A stretch of DNA of 64,000 nt from Amorphochlora amoebiformis (Eukaryota > Cercozoa > Chlorarachniophyceae), in contig BAAHQB010000016.1 of assembly GCA_054601695.1 (NCBI GenBank), positions 1,178,001 through 1,242,000 of the forward strand, written 5' to 3'. The notes under the pieces were generated by a model. The model saw nothing but the letters and a program-made list of their open reading frames with translations. It was not told the DNA's origin and did not search any database. The position numbers and the translations under genes were made by a program. Position 1 is the first letter of the stretch; the number at the start of each line of letters is the position of its first letter. Positions 39,812 to 51,051 of the stretch are shown piece after piece.

Positions 39812-41819
39812 TGCATATGTCTAGTATATTCTTACGTATATTTACACATACAATATATATATATATATATACATATATCATGTATGTAATAGTTATGCAA
39901 CTAAACATATGTACATGTAGATAATATATATATATATATATATATATATTGCATATGCATACATATAATTATATTTATTAATATTTATGTATATCCAGGC
40001 CTATCCAAAAAGCTCATTAGCCAGGCAACTCCAACCCTAACCCTAACCCTAACCCTAACCCTAACCCTAACCATAACCCTAACCATAACCCTTACTCTAA
40101 CCCTAACCCTAACCCCAACCTTAACCCAACCCTAACCTTAACCCTATCTGTAACCCTAAGCCTAACCCTATCTGTAACTCTAAGCCTAACCCTAACCTTA
40201 GCCCTAACCCTGACCCTACCCTATCCAAATCCCAATCTTAACCCCAGCCCTAACCTTAACCCTAACCGTAACCCTAAGCAAAGCCCTAACCTTAACCCTA
40301 CCCTTAACCCTGACCCTAAACCTAACCTTAAACCCTAACCCTGACCCTAACCCTGACCCTAACCCTAACCTTAACCCTAACCCTAACCCCAACCCTAACC
40401 CTGACCCTAACCTCAACTTTATCCCCAACCCTAACCTTAACCCTAACCCTAACTCTAACCCTAACTCTAACCCCAACCTTAACCACAACCCTAACCTTAA
40501 CCCTAACCGTAGCCCTAACCCTAACCCTAACGTTAACCCTACCCTTAACCCTGACCCTAAACCTAACCTTAAACCCTAACCCTGACCCTAACCCTAATCC
40601 TAACCCTAACCCCAACCCTAACCCTGACCCTAACCTCAACTTTATCCCCAATCTTAACCTTAACCATAACCCTAACTCTAATCCTAACTCTAACCCCAAC
40701 CCTAACCCCAACCCTAACCTTAACCCTAACCGTAATCCTAACCCTCACCCTAACCCTAACCCTAACCCTAACCCTAACCCTAACTCTAACCCAAGCTCTA
40801 ACCCCAACCTTAACCCCAAACCCAACCCTAACCGTAACCCTAACCCTAACCCCAACCCTAACCGTAACCCTAACCCTAACCCCAACCCTAACCTTAACCC
40901 TAACTCTAACCCTAACCCTAACCCCAACCCTAACAACCTTAACCCTAACCGTAACCCTAACCCTAACCCTAACCCTAACCTTAACCCTAACTCTAACCCT
41001 AACCCCAACCCCAACCCTAACCCCAACCCTAACCTTAACCCTAACCGTAACCTTAACCCTAACCCTAACCATAACCCTAACCCTAACCCTAACTTAACCG
41101 CAACCTTAACCCCAACCCTAACCTTAACCCTAACTGTAACCCTAACCCTAACCCTACCCTAACCTTAACCCTAACTCTTAACCCTAACCCTAACCCCAAC
41201 CCTAACCCAAACCCTAAACCTTAACCCTAACCGTAACCCTAACCCTAACCCTACCCTAACCTTAACCCTAACTCTAACCCTAACCCTAACCCCAACCCTA
41301 ACCCAAACCCTAACCTTAACCCTAACCGTAACTCTAACCCTAACCCTAACCCTAACCCTAACCCTAACTCTAACCCCAACCTTAACCCCAACCCCAACCT
41401 TAACCCTAACCGAAACCCTAACCGACACCCTATCCCTAACCCTAACCTTAACCCTAACCCGACACCCTAACCCTTACCCTAACCCTAAGCCTAACCGTGT
41501 GCAGATACACGGAGAGGCCCAGTTTAAGCGATGGCGACGAGGATTCGACGAAGTCTTTCAGATCTATATACATATATATATATATATATAAATGTATGTA
41601 TATACACATACATATTTGTATACATATATATATTATATATGTATACGAATGTATATGTATATGAGTGTGTGTATGTACGATATATATTATATAATATATA
41701 TATATATGTGTATATATATATTTATATGTACAGATGAATGCAGCATTGCGTTTGGATAAAAGCATGTTTTATGTACGTATATATACATGTACATATTTAT
41801 ACAATGTATATACAAATAC

Positions 41820-41863
<44 letters not shown>

Positions 41864-42027
41864 ACAAGCTCTACTTTGAATACAATACATAGTCACTCAT
41901 ATAAAAGTAAAAAGTAAAAATAAAAACGAGAAATTAAGTACGAAAAAAAAACCAAACACATACGTCAACCCTACCCTAACCCTAACCCTAACACCAAACT
42001 GCGTACATACATACATACATACATAAA

Positions 42028-42063
<36 letters not shown>

Positions 42064-42580
42064 TATATAAATATATATACATAGATACATATATACTTCA
42101 TACATACATACATAAATAAATACATGCATACATACATTCATACTTGCATGCATACATACATGCATACATACATACATACATACATACATACATTCATACA
42201 TGCATACATGCATACATACGTACATGCATACATAAATACATACATACATACATACATACATACATAAATACATACATACATACATACGTACATACATACA
42301 TACATACGTACATACATACTGGATACATACATTCAGCGACCGCCTCCTGTGGACGCCTTCAGTCCGTATTATCCAGGGAATGACCAAAGGTTAGGGTTAG
42401 GGTTAGGGTTAGGGGTTAGAGTTAGGGTTAGGATTAGCGTTAAGGTTACGGTTACATATATATATATATATATATTATATATGTATATGTGTATTTTATA
42501 TATATATATATATATGTATATAATATATATATATATATATATTTGCACATTTCTATACACATATACATATATAATTTTTC

Positions 42581-42635
<55 letters not shown>

Positions 42636-45440
42636 ATATTTATAAATATATATATCTATATATATACAATATAAATATCTACATAATGTTGTTGTTTAAA
42701 CAATATACATATACATATATATAGTTTATATATATATATATATATAATATCTCTATATATATATAAATATACATATATATACATCATATATACATGTTGA
42801 TACACATGCTTGAATGTTAAACATACATATATATATATATATTTACTATTTATATATATATATATATATATATGTATATGTATATATGTATATTTATATA
42901 TAATATATAAATATATATATATATATATGTATATTATACATATATATATGTATATGTATGTGTTTAAATGTGTGCATATTGGGACACATGTTTGTTATTA
43001 CACATCTAGCATATATATTTTATATATATATATACATATATACACATATATATATTAATATATATATATCATGCATATATGTGAACAATATATATAAACA
43101 GATAGTATATATACATATATATATATAATAAAACAACCCAAAATCCACAGATATCACTACCCAATACAACACAAAAAAAAACAAAAGATGCACAGACATA
43201 TACCAACCCCAAAAAAAAAAATACACAGATACGTCGAGACGATAACAGATCTTCCCATATCCCTCTGGCAGACCCTAATTCGCTCTCTCGAAGCCGTATA
43301 TATTCCTAACTCTAAGAACCCCAACCCTATTCCGTCTCAGACCTCTCATTCGATTCCTCCAAAGTCATATTTCTACGCGACTACAGTTATAATATATATA
43401 TATATATATTGTAATATATCTATATTCATATATATATATATATATATATGTATATATTGTATATCTTGTGTCATATCGAAATATAAAACCAACCCTAACT
43501 CGCTCTCTCGAAGCCGTATATATTTCTAACTCTAAGAACCCCAACCCTATCCCTGCCTGCCGCCTCTCATTCGATTCCTCCAAAGTCATATTTCTACGCC
43601 TTGACTACAGTTATAATATATATGTATATGTATATTGTAATATATATAGGTATACACACATATACATATAGTATCATATTGAAATACAAACCAACCCATA
43701 TCTTCCCAAAAAAAAAAAGAAGGTAAACCCTAACCCTCTAATCCTAGCCATCTTATCCCCCAACCAATAATCCTAACCCTAACCCTACCCTCCCAAACCT
43801 TACATACATATATACATATATACATATACATATATATATATGTATTATACACATATTCACTAGATAGAGATATACCTCATTTCCTCCTCTCAAAGTCGTA
43901 TCCTAACCCTAACACCCCCCCCCCTTTCATCCATCTTAGTAGTCCTTCCCCTAATCCAAACCTCAGGGGAGATTCCTCAAGGCCCGTCGGATGCCGCGAA
44001 CTGAGTCTCTAAAAGACTGCATGAAACGGACTACACCGTTATCATAACCCTAACCCTAACCCTAACCCTAACCCTAACCCTAACCCTAACCCTAACCCTA
44101 ACCCTAACCCTAAATGAGTCAATGATTCTCGGACTAAGATATGCTGAATAATCTGAACCTACCTCTAAACCCTAACCCTAACCCTAACCCTAACCCTAAC
44201 CATTGTCCTCGGACTAAGACATGCTGAATAATCTGAACCTAACCCTAACCGTAACCCTAACCCTAACCCTAACCCTAACCCTAACCCTAACCTGAATCTG
44301 AGCTGAGGTCGCTCCCAGCATGACAGACAATCCCACCAAGTTGAGGAGTGAATGATGGTGAATATCTATCTGACCGTAAGCTGAGGTTGCTTAATTCTGC
44401 TCTTTAGGTATTTCAAGAATAATATCCTCAAGAACTTAAATGAGGGAAAGAATATTCTGGTGGTGTCGAGCGAAAATGCTATTCGTGGTCTGGTGAGAAT
44501 GATATATAAATATGTATATATATATATATATATATATGTAATATATATATATATATAATATATATATATATTCATGTACATACATACATATATGTAAATA
44601 TATGTATATATGTATTCACTAGATAGAGATATACCCTCATTTGCTTCCCCTCAAAGCCGTAACGAACCCGAACCGAACCCGAACCCTACCCTCAGCCTTA
44701 CCCAAAACCTAATTGCAACCGCTGTTTCCACTCTCTGTTTGCTGAGAGATCTCTCATGAGGATTAGGGTTAGGGGTCGAGTTAGGGTCAGGGATACTGTT
44801 AAGGTTTACACTGTTTTCCTCTCTTTCGCTATTTTTTGTGAGATTTCTCTCTTTCCTCTGTTTTCGAACTCATATTTGCGATTTTTTAATCTTTTTTTTT
44901 TCGTCGCTGTTTACTGGCTTGGCTCTTAGTTGATGGAGCTGTGCGATATCAGTACGGCGGATATTACGTCTGTTGAGATCCCTACGGGTGAACAAAACAC
45001 TTCTTTTTTTTTTTTTAGAAGTGTGTGTGTGAATGTTGTATTTTGTTGGTATGGTTGTGTATATTTTATTATTTGATACGTCTACATGCATATGTCTATA
45101 CATGCAAATAGATTAATATAAATAGTATATTTGTATGTATGTATACACATATGTACATATATATATACATATATATATATAAATATACATACATATATAC
45201 CAGGCCTGCCTATGCTTTATGATATCAAATCCCGCTCGATTAAGATGCTTGGTAAACATACATATATATATATATATATATGTGCATATATATATCACAT
45301 ATTTAGTATATATATATATATATATTTATATTAGTTGTACATTTATATGTATATATATATATATATGTGTGTACATCTATACACGTAAGTGTTGAATATA
45401 TGTAACATGAATATAGTATGCACGACGTATATGCAAATAT

Positions 45441-45484
<44 letters not shown>

Positions 45485-46483
45485 GTATTACAATATATAT
45501 AATAAGTATCTTTAGATGTATTCATATATATTCATCACATGGCTATATGCACACTACACGACACATACATGTATTTGTCAAACCAACAAACCTACATACA
45601 CATACACACACATATACAAAACCCACTTGCTCATTCCTGGCCACCCTTGGATACAAATAGTCTCGCGCGTATTTAATATTTAAAAAAATTCGGCGCAGCC
45701 ATATTTATAATTATCAAAAATAAAAGGTCGCGGAAAATACGAATTATTCCCATCAAGTCTTAATTTAGGTAAATATTAATATTAATTCCCTCAAACCTCC
45801 AGATGACGGCAATTTCAAAGGAGACCCGCTTAAGCGCTATAACTACGGTTCCAAGCCTGAATTATTATTTAAGTCATATCCGCTCGTCCCGCGTCCCACA
45901 GAGCGAAAAGAACAACAACCAACTGTCGCTGTCACGCCAAAGTATACCGATATGTATTTATTTATATATACATATAATATATATATGTATATATATATAT
46001 GTATATGTACTATATAGATATATAGATATCTACATATACATACACATATGTATGTATATTTCTGTATTGGGATATAGGGTTTGGGTAACAGGAGTAAGTG
46101 TAAATATGTGTTTGAATAGTATATATATATATATATTTACATATATTTTATATACATATATATATATATGTATATGTATGTATGCATGTATGTACATGTG
46201 TGGGTATTTTGTATTATATAGTTTGTATATTTTGGATTTAATGAGCCTATGAGATCAGTCCTACATAGACCTAATAAACATGTATATGTATATATATATA
46301 TGTATATATATATATATACAATGTACACAACACATAATACATACATATATACAGATATATATATATATATATATATATATAACAATAACAATATGATGCA
46401 TGTACATATGTTTATATATGATGTATATCTAAGTTCAAGAAACCTCCGTGAAGTTTCTCATACACCCAAACAACACAGGTTTA

Positions 46484-46518
<35 letters not shown>

Positions 46519-47164
46519 ATATATATATATGAATATATTACATGTGGTAAATAATGAGCTTAACATGATTTTAATGTAGGTCTGAGGAGCGGATTGCTCT
46601 TAAGGGTACTATATACTTATATTGAAAATTATATGTGTATGTATATAATTATATATATATGTATGTATATATATATATATATGTATATCGAATTATCTAC
46701 ATGCATAAGTATATTGAAATCTCAAGTTTTATACCTATACATATATGTATATAATATATATTTATATGTATATACATATCAATGTAAATATATATTACAT
46801 ATATTATATATATGTATATATGTACATACACATACTAATATACCTCCATAAATATAAAACACCAAAAATGCAGATATCTATATGTAATTATACACATATC
46901 TAAACATATATATATATATATATATATAATATATAATCTAGATAGTCATATCATTCATCTAGAACATATGTGGTCTAAACAGTTTTTTTTTTTAATACAT
47001 CTATATTCTATATGTATTCCAGATAGTAATACAATATATCTGAAACATATATGCGTATATAGCTATATATCTAAAAATATATATTGTATATATAATATAT
47101 GATATCTATAACATCAGTCTCAGGAGGCGCAGAAATCATCGTGCCCGCCGCTCGTGCGGACTAA
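27960..47164 (+). CDS. Tandem-domain phosphoglycerate-mutase-family protein
   Basis: Co-factor-dependent PGM interconverts 3- and 2-phosphoglycerate in glycolysis. Thirty-seven exons join in one frame (665 codons plus TAA): 27960-28006, 28089-28172, 28429-28479, 28575-28616, 29978-30025, 30101-30140, 30227-30261, 30330-30386, 30493-30563, 30816-30853, 30932-30987, 31387-31441, 32232-32291, 32733-32822, 33099-33170, 33506-33544, 33880-33952, 34229-34307, 34984-35017, 35197-35212, 35603-35656, 35770-35798, 36689-36775, 37481-37528, 38666-38720, 39999-40024, 41505-41552, 42337-42389, 43229-43295, 43967-44037, 44408-44492, 44930-44987, 45204-45251, 45803-45872, 46434-46478, 46580-46605, 47124-47164. 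Domain 1 has [20 protein letters not shown] and [10 protein letters not shown]. Domain 2 has [22 protein letters not shown] and [10 protein letters not shown]. The N-terminus [19 protein letters not shown] could be a signal sequence. Exons 33506-34307 link the domains; two separate genes remain possible. Confidence 0.82.
28429..28616 (+). CDS. PGM domain 1 catalytic exons (RHGES)
   Basis: Exons 28429-28479 and 28575-28616. The first ends in KPGTLILLR, with the arginine codon split. The second begins [14 protein letters not shown], restoring the RHGE motif whose histidine is phosphorylated in this superfamily. The next exon, 29978-30025, supplies [10 protein letters not shown]. Confidence 0.88.
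30493..30563 (+). CDS. PGM domain 1 exon [13 protein letters not shown]
   Basis: Encodes [18 protein letters not shown] then IALTF. It carries the conserved LNER-x-YG-x-LTG of PGM, including the active-site glutamate. Donor gttagt. The preceding exon contributes RPVHKE. Confidence 0.88.
32733..32822 (+). CDS. PGM domain 1 exon with second catalytic histidine
   Basis: Ninety bases in phase 0, acceptor ttctaacccag, donor gtaaga. It contains [17 protein letters not shown]. The histidine of the usual AHGNSLRG is kept, while the following glycine is tyrosine. Confidence 0.9.
33099..33170 (+). CDS. PGM domain 1 C-terminal exon (IPTGIP)
   Basis: [20 protein letters not shown] matches the end of PGM domains. 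If the donor gtaacc is not used, translation reaches a TAA supplied by the adjacent CCCTAA repeat at 33186-33188. If it is used, exon 33506-33544 (SGSYLATRE) follows in phase and leads to domain 2. Confidence 0.8.
33880..34307 (+). CDS. Linker exons between the PGM domains
   Basis: Exons 33880-33952 ([19 protein letters not shown]...) and 34229-34307 ([20 protein letters not shown]...) join through a split ATG. They carry the frame from SGSYLATRE to the acidic segment before domain 2. A caution is that accATGGCC at about 33883-33891 is a reasonable start context for a separate second gene. Confidence 0.6.
34984..35212 (+). CDS. Short linker exons, one of 16 nt
   Basis: Exons 34984-35017 ([11 protein letters not shown]) and 35197-35212 (VTATTG) fit in phase between GEDEG and [12 protein letters not shown]. 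An alternative single exon, 34861-34889 ([10 protein letters not shown]), also fits the phases. I prefer the pair because both acceptors lie in CCCTAA/pyrimidine-rich contexts. Confidence 0.45.
35603..35798 (+). CDS. PGM domain 2 first exons (RHGKTEYG)
   Basis: Exons 35603-35656 and 35770-35798. They read [17 protein letters not shown], then [10 protein letters not shown]. The phosphorylatable histidine motif RHG is present, but the FTGW-type motif that normally follows is not recognisable. Confidence 0.75.
35934..36250 (+). repeat. Four tandem copies of an ~85-107-bp unit in a PGM intron
   Basis: The copies contain ttattaatatttcggggaa followed by ggaaaggtttttgaa and an (AT)n tail with aagcgatatgaatatg. 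They start at about 35934, 36041, 36126 and 36209. Confidence 0.88.
36689..36775 (+). CDS. PGM domain 2 exon [12 protein letters not shown]
   Basis: Twenty-nine codons in phase 0: [20 protein letters not shown] then EVHTSCLSR. It matches the helix and the VYTS-x-L-x-R region of PGM. The next exon, 37481-37528, continues [16 protein letters not shown]. Confidence 0.88.
38501..39423 (+). repeat. Degenerate copies of PGM exon 38666-38720
   Basis: Partial copies at 38501-38527 (start of the exon with its acceptor) and at 38781-38813, 38851-38885, 38957-38993, 39033-39070 and 39399-39423 (3' half with its donor). Each is separated by (AT)n. The motif gagactaaatgagagaatgt is shared. Several carry frame-breaking changes. 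Confidence 0.9.
38666..38720 (+). CDS. PGM domain 2 exon [19 protein letters not shown]
   Basis: Acceptor attcag, donor gtatat. It carries [14 protein letters not shown]. It is flanked by at least six degenerate partial copies of itself in the surrounding introns. Confidence 0.9.
39999..40024 (+). CDS. PGM microexon GLSKKLISQ with probable GC donor
   Basis: Acceptor atatccag. It completes G and reads LSKKLISQ, then meets CAG|gcaact. The protein join ...[19 protein letters not shown]... is what the family requires, so this would be a GC-AG intron. That intron contains the large CCCTAA array. Confidence 0.7.
40030..41490 (+). repeat. Large degenerate CCCTAA array
   Basis: About 1.45 kb of CCCTAA and its single-base variants (CCGTAA, CCTTAA, CTCTAA, CCCCAA). 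Longer internal periods are visible, as blocks of several variants recur in the same order. It fills the PGM intron between microexon 39999-40024 and exon 41505-41552. Long VRVRV/LGLGL frames here are artefacts. Confidence 0.95.
41505..42389 (+). CDS. PGM domain 2 exons around WRRGFDERPPP
   Basis: Exons 41505-41552 ([16 protein letters not shown], donor gtcttt) and 42337-42389 ([17 protein letters not shown]). Together they give the conserved WRR-x-F/Y-D-x-x-PPP segment. Confidence 0.87.
42000..42330. repeat. Tetranucleotide (TACA)n array
   Basis: About 330 bp of catacatacata with interspersed tgca/cgta/aata variants, ending directly before PGM exon 42337-42389. It is distinct in motif from the surrounding (AT)n. 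Confidence 0.92.
43229..43295 (+). CDS. PGM domain 2 exon ending in LIRSLEA
   Basis: Acceptor tacacag, reads [20 protein letters not shown] then EA, donor gtatat. Its last ~22 bases plus about 100 bases of intron are duplicated at 43493-43619. Confidence 0.83.
43273..43619 (+). repeat. Direct duplication of exon tail plus intron
   Basis: 43273-43391 and 43493-43619 are near-identical. They cover the last ~22 bases of exon 43229-43295, the donor and about 100 bases of intron. The second copy lacks the 5' part of the exon. Confidence 0.9.
43967..44492 (+). CDS. PGM domain 2 exons TESLKD and SSENAIRG
   Basis: Exons 43967-44037 ([17 protein letters not shown], donor gttatc) and 44408-44492 ([19 protein letters not shown] then SSENAIRGL). 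In ordinary PGM the last motif is AHGNSLRG. Here the histidine position is serine, so domain 2 should lack the second catalytic histidine. Confidence 0.88.
44043..44290 (+). repeat. CCCTAA arrays with composite elements
   Basis: Perfect and near-perfect CCCTAA runs with element copies at 44115-44159 and 44202-44239, then the 5' half of a full-length copy at 44301-44345, in a PGM intron. Confidence 0.92.
44930..45251 (+). CDS. PGM domain 2 exons (EIPTG-LPMLYD)
   Basis: Exons 44930-44987 ([19 protein letters not shown]) and 45204-45251 ([16 protein letters not shown]). The IPTG-x-P-x-x-YD signature is intact across the intron. Confidence 0.88.
45803..47164 (+). CDS. PGM protein C-terminal exons
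   Basis: Exons 45803-45872 ([20 protein letters not shown]...), 46434-46478 ([14 protein letters not shown]), 46580-46605 (RSEERIALK) and 47124-47164 ([13 protein letters not shown], stop TAA 47162-47164). The phases fit throughout. The first may instead read through its gtcata donor for some distance. Confidence 0.68.
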
Positions 47165-47706
47165 CGGAGGCTTAGATTTAGTAGATATCTAGATATCTAG
47201 ATATCGAGATATCAATCTCAGAATATTGGGTTTAGAGATTCAATGATTTATATTCTAGGAATCGAACTCCATGACCTTACTTAACACTAGTAGATAACTG
47301 GAAATTAATGAAAGTTATTCTGGTTTATCATAATAAAAGTTATTTAAAGCCTTTCAATTCTGTGCAGCCGCATTGTTAGTATAAAATATATAGACTGTAT
47401 AGCAACAACTGAAGTACATCATCGTGTATTATCTTCCAGTACTACTCACTGATATCATACTATATGCATTAGAATTTACTAGATTTATCGAACTATTAAT
47501 ATCATACTATTGCATCATGGATCATGATAGGTCATGATCACATATCATGATATACAGGTATACATTAGCTTATGTACATCTGGTATTTACTCTAGTATAT
47601 TATGTACCATTAACTTGAATGTGCAATTATTACTATCTTTACCAGTTTGTTGTAACATGAGTTGAAACTTGGAAACAGTCTGGAGTCATAGGTTTGCAAA
47701 CAGTAA
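47165..47706. other. Convergent intergenic spacer, repeat-free
   Basis: About 540 bp between the PGM stop (+) and the NUDIX stop (-). There is no (AT)n tract and no TTAGGG array. It holds a short tandem tagatatctagatatc and many gatatc/catgat palindromes. It resembles 15800-16509 in composition. Confidence 0.7.
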
Positions 47707-47793
47707 CTAAGCTGGTTTATATTCTAAATATTCCCTTGTTTTCTCGTTAAATACCACGTGAGCTCCCTTGCTGTCCGCAGCTGACTCGTGCCA
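47707..47793 (-). CDS. NUDIX gene terminal exon
   Basis: Acceptor tttgcag. It reads [18 protein letters not shown] then [10 protein letters not shown] and TAG at 47709-47707. It borders the repeat-free spacer. Confidence 0.82.
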   Translation of the reverse strand, partial: WHESAADSKGAHVVFNEKTREYLEYKPA

Positions 47794-48130
47794 CTGCAAA
47801 TATATATATATATTTACTATATTTACTTGAACTTAAGGTGTTATTTATCTCATTTCATATCTCCATATATATATATTTATAATAATATTATAAATACATA
47901 TTATATTTGTGCGCACATATATTCATATAGTTATATGTTATATAGACATATATATATTTATATATACATATATATATATATTTATATGTATATATATATA
48001 TATACATATGGGCGTATATACATGATGTGCATAATTTTTATATCGTTAACAATTTAAAAGTATGTTGTATGTACACGTATGCGTGTATGTAAATATTATA
48101 GATGTATACAGATTTTTGTATCTATATATT

Positions 48131-48168
<38 letters not shown>

Positions 48169-48441
48169 GTGTGTACATGTATACAAATGTAAATATAATA
48201 CATAAATGTTGTAAGTGCATATGTGTATATGCAAATCTTATAGGTGTATTCATATATGTAAGTACATACATATGTATATGTATGTACATGCATATGTATA
48301 TGTAAATAAAAACGAATACAAATATAATATAAGTATGTATATATTATCTATAGATATATATACATATAGATATACATATATATATATATATGTTCATCAA
48401 TATATATATATATATATGTATATATCTATATACATATATAC

Positions 48442-48496
<55 letters not shown>

Positions 48497-48877
48497 CCTT
48501 AATAAGGTCCCGGGCTGCCTTCGCCACCGTCTTGTCGTCTGCCGAATTCTATGTGTGCACATATGTACATGCATGTGTATGTGTACATAATATATACATG
48601 TACACACACATGTATGTAACATATGTGTACACATAATATATATATATATATATATAATATATGTATATATATGTATAATATATACATATGTACATATATA
48701 TATGTATATATATATATATATATAATATATATCTTTATACATACATAAACAAACTCTTATATATACCTCATTAATTTTCCAAAACACACACACATACACA
48801 GACACACACACACACACAAAACACACACATAGATATAATCCACCCCCCTCACTCAAATAGAATACATACATACACAT

Positions 48878-48910
<33 letters not shown>

Positions 48911-50125
48911 TACATACACATTCACATTCACATGCATGCAAACCCGAAAATCATTCACAAACCTTGACGAGACCACACAAATGATGATACTTTCGCATAC
49001 TACACAAGTCATGCACAAACTGCCTCAAGCTCGGGCTAGGGTTAGAGTTAGGGTTACGGAGAACTAGGGTTAGGTTAGAGTTAGGGTTAGGGTTAGGGTT
49101 AGGGTTAGGGTTAGGGTTAGGGTTAGAGTTAGGGTCGGGGATATTAGGGTTAGGGTTAGGGTTAGGAACTAGTGTTAGGGTTAGGGTTAGGGTTAGGGTT
49201 ACGGTTAGGGTTAGGGTTAGGGTCAGGAGATCAGGGTTAGGGTTGGGGAGAACTAGTGTTAGGGTTAGGGTTAGGGTTAGGGTTAGGGTTAGGGCTAGGG
49301 TTTGGGTTAGGATCAGATTATTCAGCGTGTCTTAGTCCGAGGACCATTGACTCTGGGTTAGGGTTAGGGTTAGGGTTAGTGCTAGAGATAGGATTAGAGT
49401 AAGGGTTTGCGATAGTTAGGGTTTGCGAGGCTAAGGGTTAAGGTTAGGGTTGGGGTTAGGGTTAGGGTTGGAGTTAGGTTTAGGGTTAGGGTTTGGGTTA
49501 GGGTTGGGGTTAGGGTTGAGGTTAGGGTTAGGGTTGAGGTTAGGGTTAGGGTTAGGAGAATGCTAGGGCTTGGGTTGGCATACGGAAAGGATAGGGCTAG
49601 TTAGAGTTAAGGATAAGATTAGAGTTCGGTTATTAAGGCTAGGGTTAGGGTTAGGGTTAGTGTTAGGGTTAAGATTAGGGTTAGGATCAGATTATTCAGC
49701 ATGTTTTAGTCCGAGGACCACTGACTCGGTTAGGGTTAAGGTCAGGGTTAGGGTTAGGGCTAGAGTTAGGGTTAGGGTTAGGATGGTTTGGTTTCACAAA
49801 CAGTTAGAACTAAAGTTTGGGCTACGATTAGGGTAGGGTTAGGGTTAGGGTTAGGGTTAGGGTTAGGATTAGGGTTGAAGTTAGGGTTGAATTAAATGTT
49901 GGGTAAGGGTTGGGTTAGGGTTAGGGTTAGGGTTAGGGTTAGGGTTAGGGTTAGGGTTAGAGTTGGGGTTAGGGATAGGGTTTGAGTTAGATATAAGGGT
50001 TAGCATTAAGGTTAGGGTTAGGGTTAGGTTGAGGTTAGGGTTAGGGTTAGGGTTAGGGTTAGGGTTAGGATACTTATAGTTCCCGTTGAGAATATCTTCG
50101 ATTTTAGTCCATTTTACCTGTTCGG

Positions 50126-50168
<43 letters not shown>

Positions 50169-51009
50169 GTATGCATAAGTACATACACACATATGTATGT
50201 ATGCATATGTATATATATATATGTATGTGTATACATATAAATATGTGTGTATATGTATGTGTGATATATACATATTTATTTATCTATTGGATACATATAT
50301 ATATATATATATATATATGAATATGAAGTATGTACATATGACAAATGAAATTTACATATATATATATATATACATGTAACATATAATACACATACATCTA
50401 CACATATATACTTAGATACACACATATATATATGCACATACATATATACACACATATATAGAGATACATAGATGCAGACATACTTCAGATATCTATTCCA
50501 TATCTTTTTACAAAGCCTAAGGCTAGTCTAAGCTTAAGCTTAGGTTAGGGGTCGATTTTGGGTTACGTTAGGGTTAGAATTAGGGTTCGAATTCAGTAAG
50601 GGTCAGGGTTAGGGTTAGGGTTAGGGCTAGGATCAGGTTATTCAGCATGTCTTAGTCCGAGGACCATTGACTCCGGTTAGGGTTAGGGTTAGGGTTAGGG
50701 TTAGGATTAGGGCTAGGGTTAGGGTTAGGATTAGGGGTCGAGTTTGGGTTACATTAGGGTTAGCTTTAGGGTTAGGATGAGGGTTAGAATTAGGTAAGAT
50801 TCAGGATAGGGTCGGGTTAGGGTTAGGTTAGAGTTAGGGTTAGGGTTAGGTTAGTGTTAGGGATTAGGGTTAGGTTTTAGGCTTGAGTTGGGGTTAAGAC
50901 TGGTTAGGGTTAGGGTTAGGGTTAGGTTTAGGTTTAGGGTTAGGGTTAGGGTTAGAGGTAGGGCTAGAAGTAGATAGGGCTAGGCTTAGGTTGTGTATGT
51001 GTGCGTGTA

Positions 51010-51051
<42 letters not shown>

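Noticed and set aside
40216-41428. Open frames of repeating VRVRV or LGLGL.
   Set aside because: They are translations of the degenerate CCCTAA array.
40030-41490. A true chromosome end.
   Set aside because: The array is degenerate and internal, with PGM exons of one continuous frame on both sides. The other arrays are also interstitial.
42000-42330. A CRISPR-like array of short repeats.
   Set aside because: It is an uninterrupted tetranucleotide microsatellite without unique spacers, in a eukaryotic intron.
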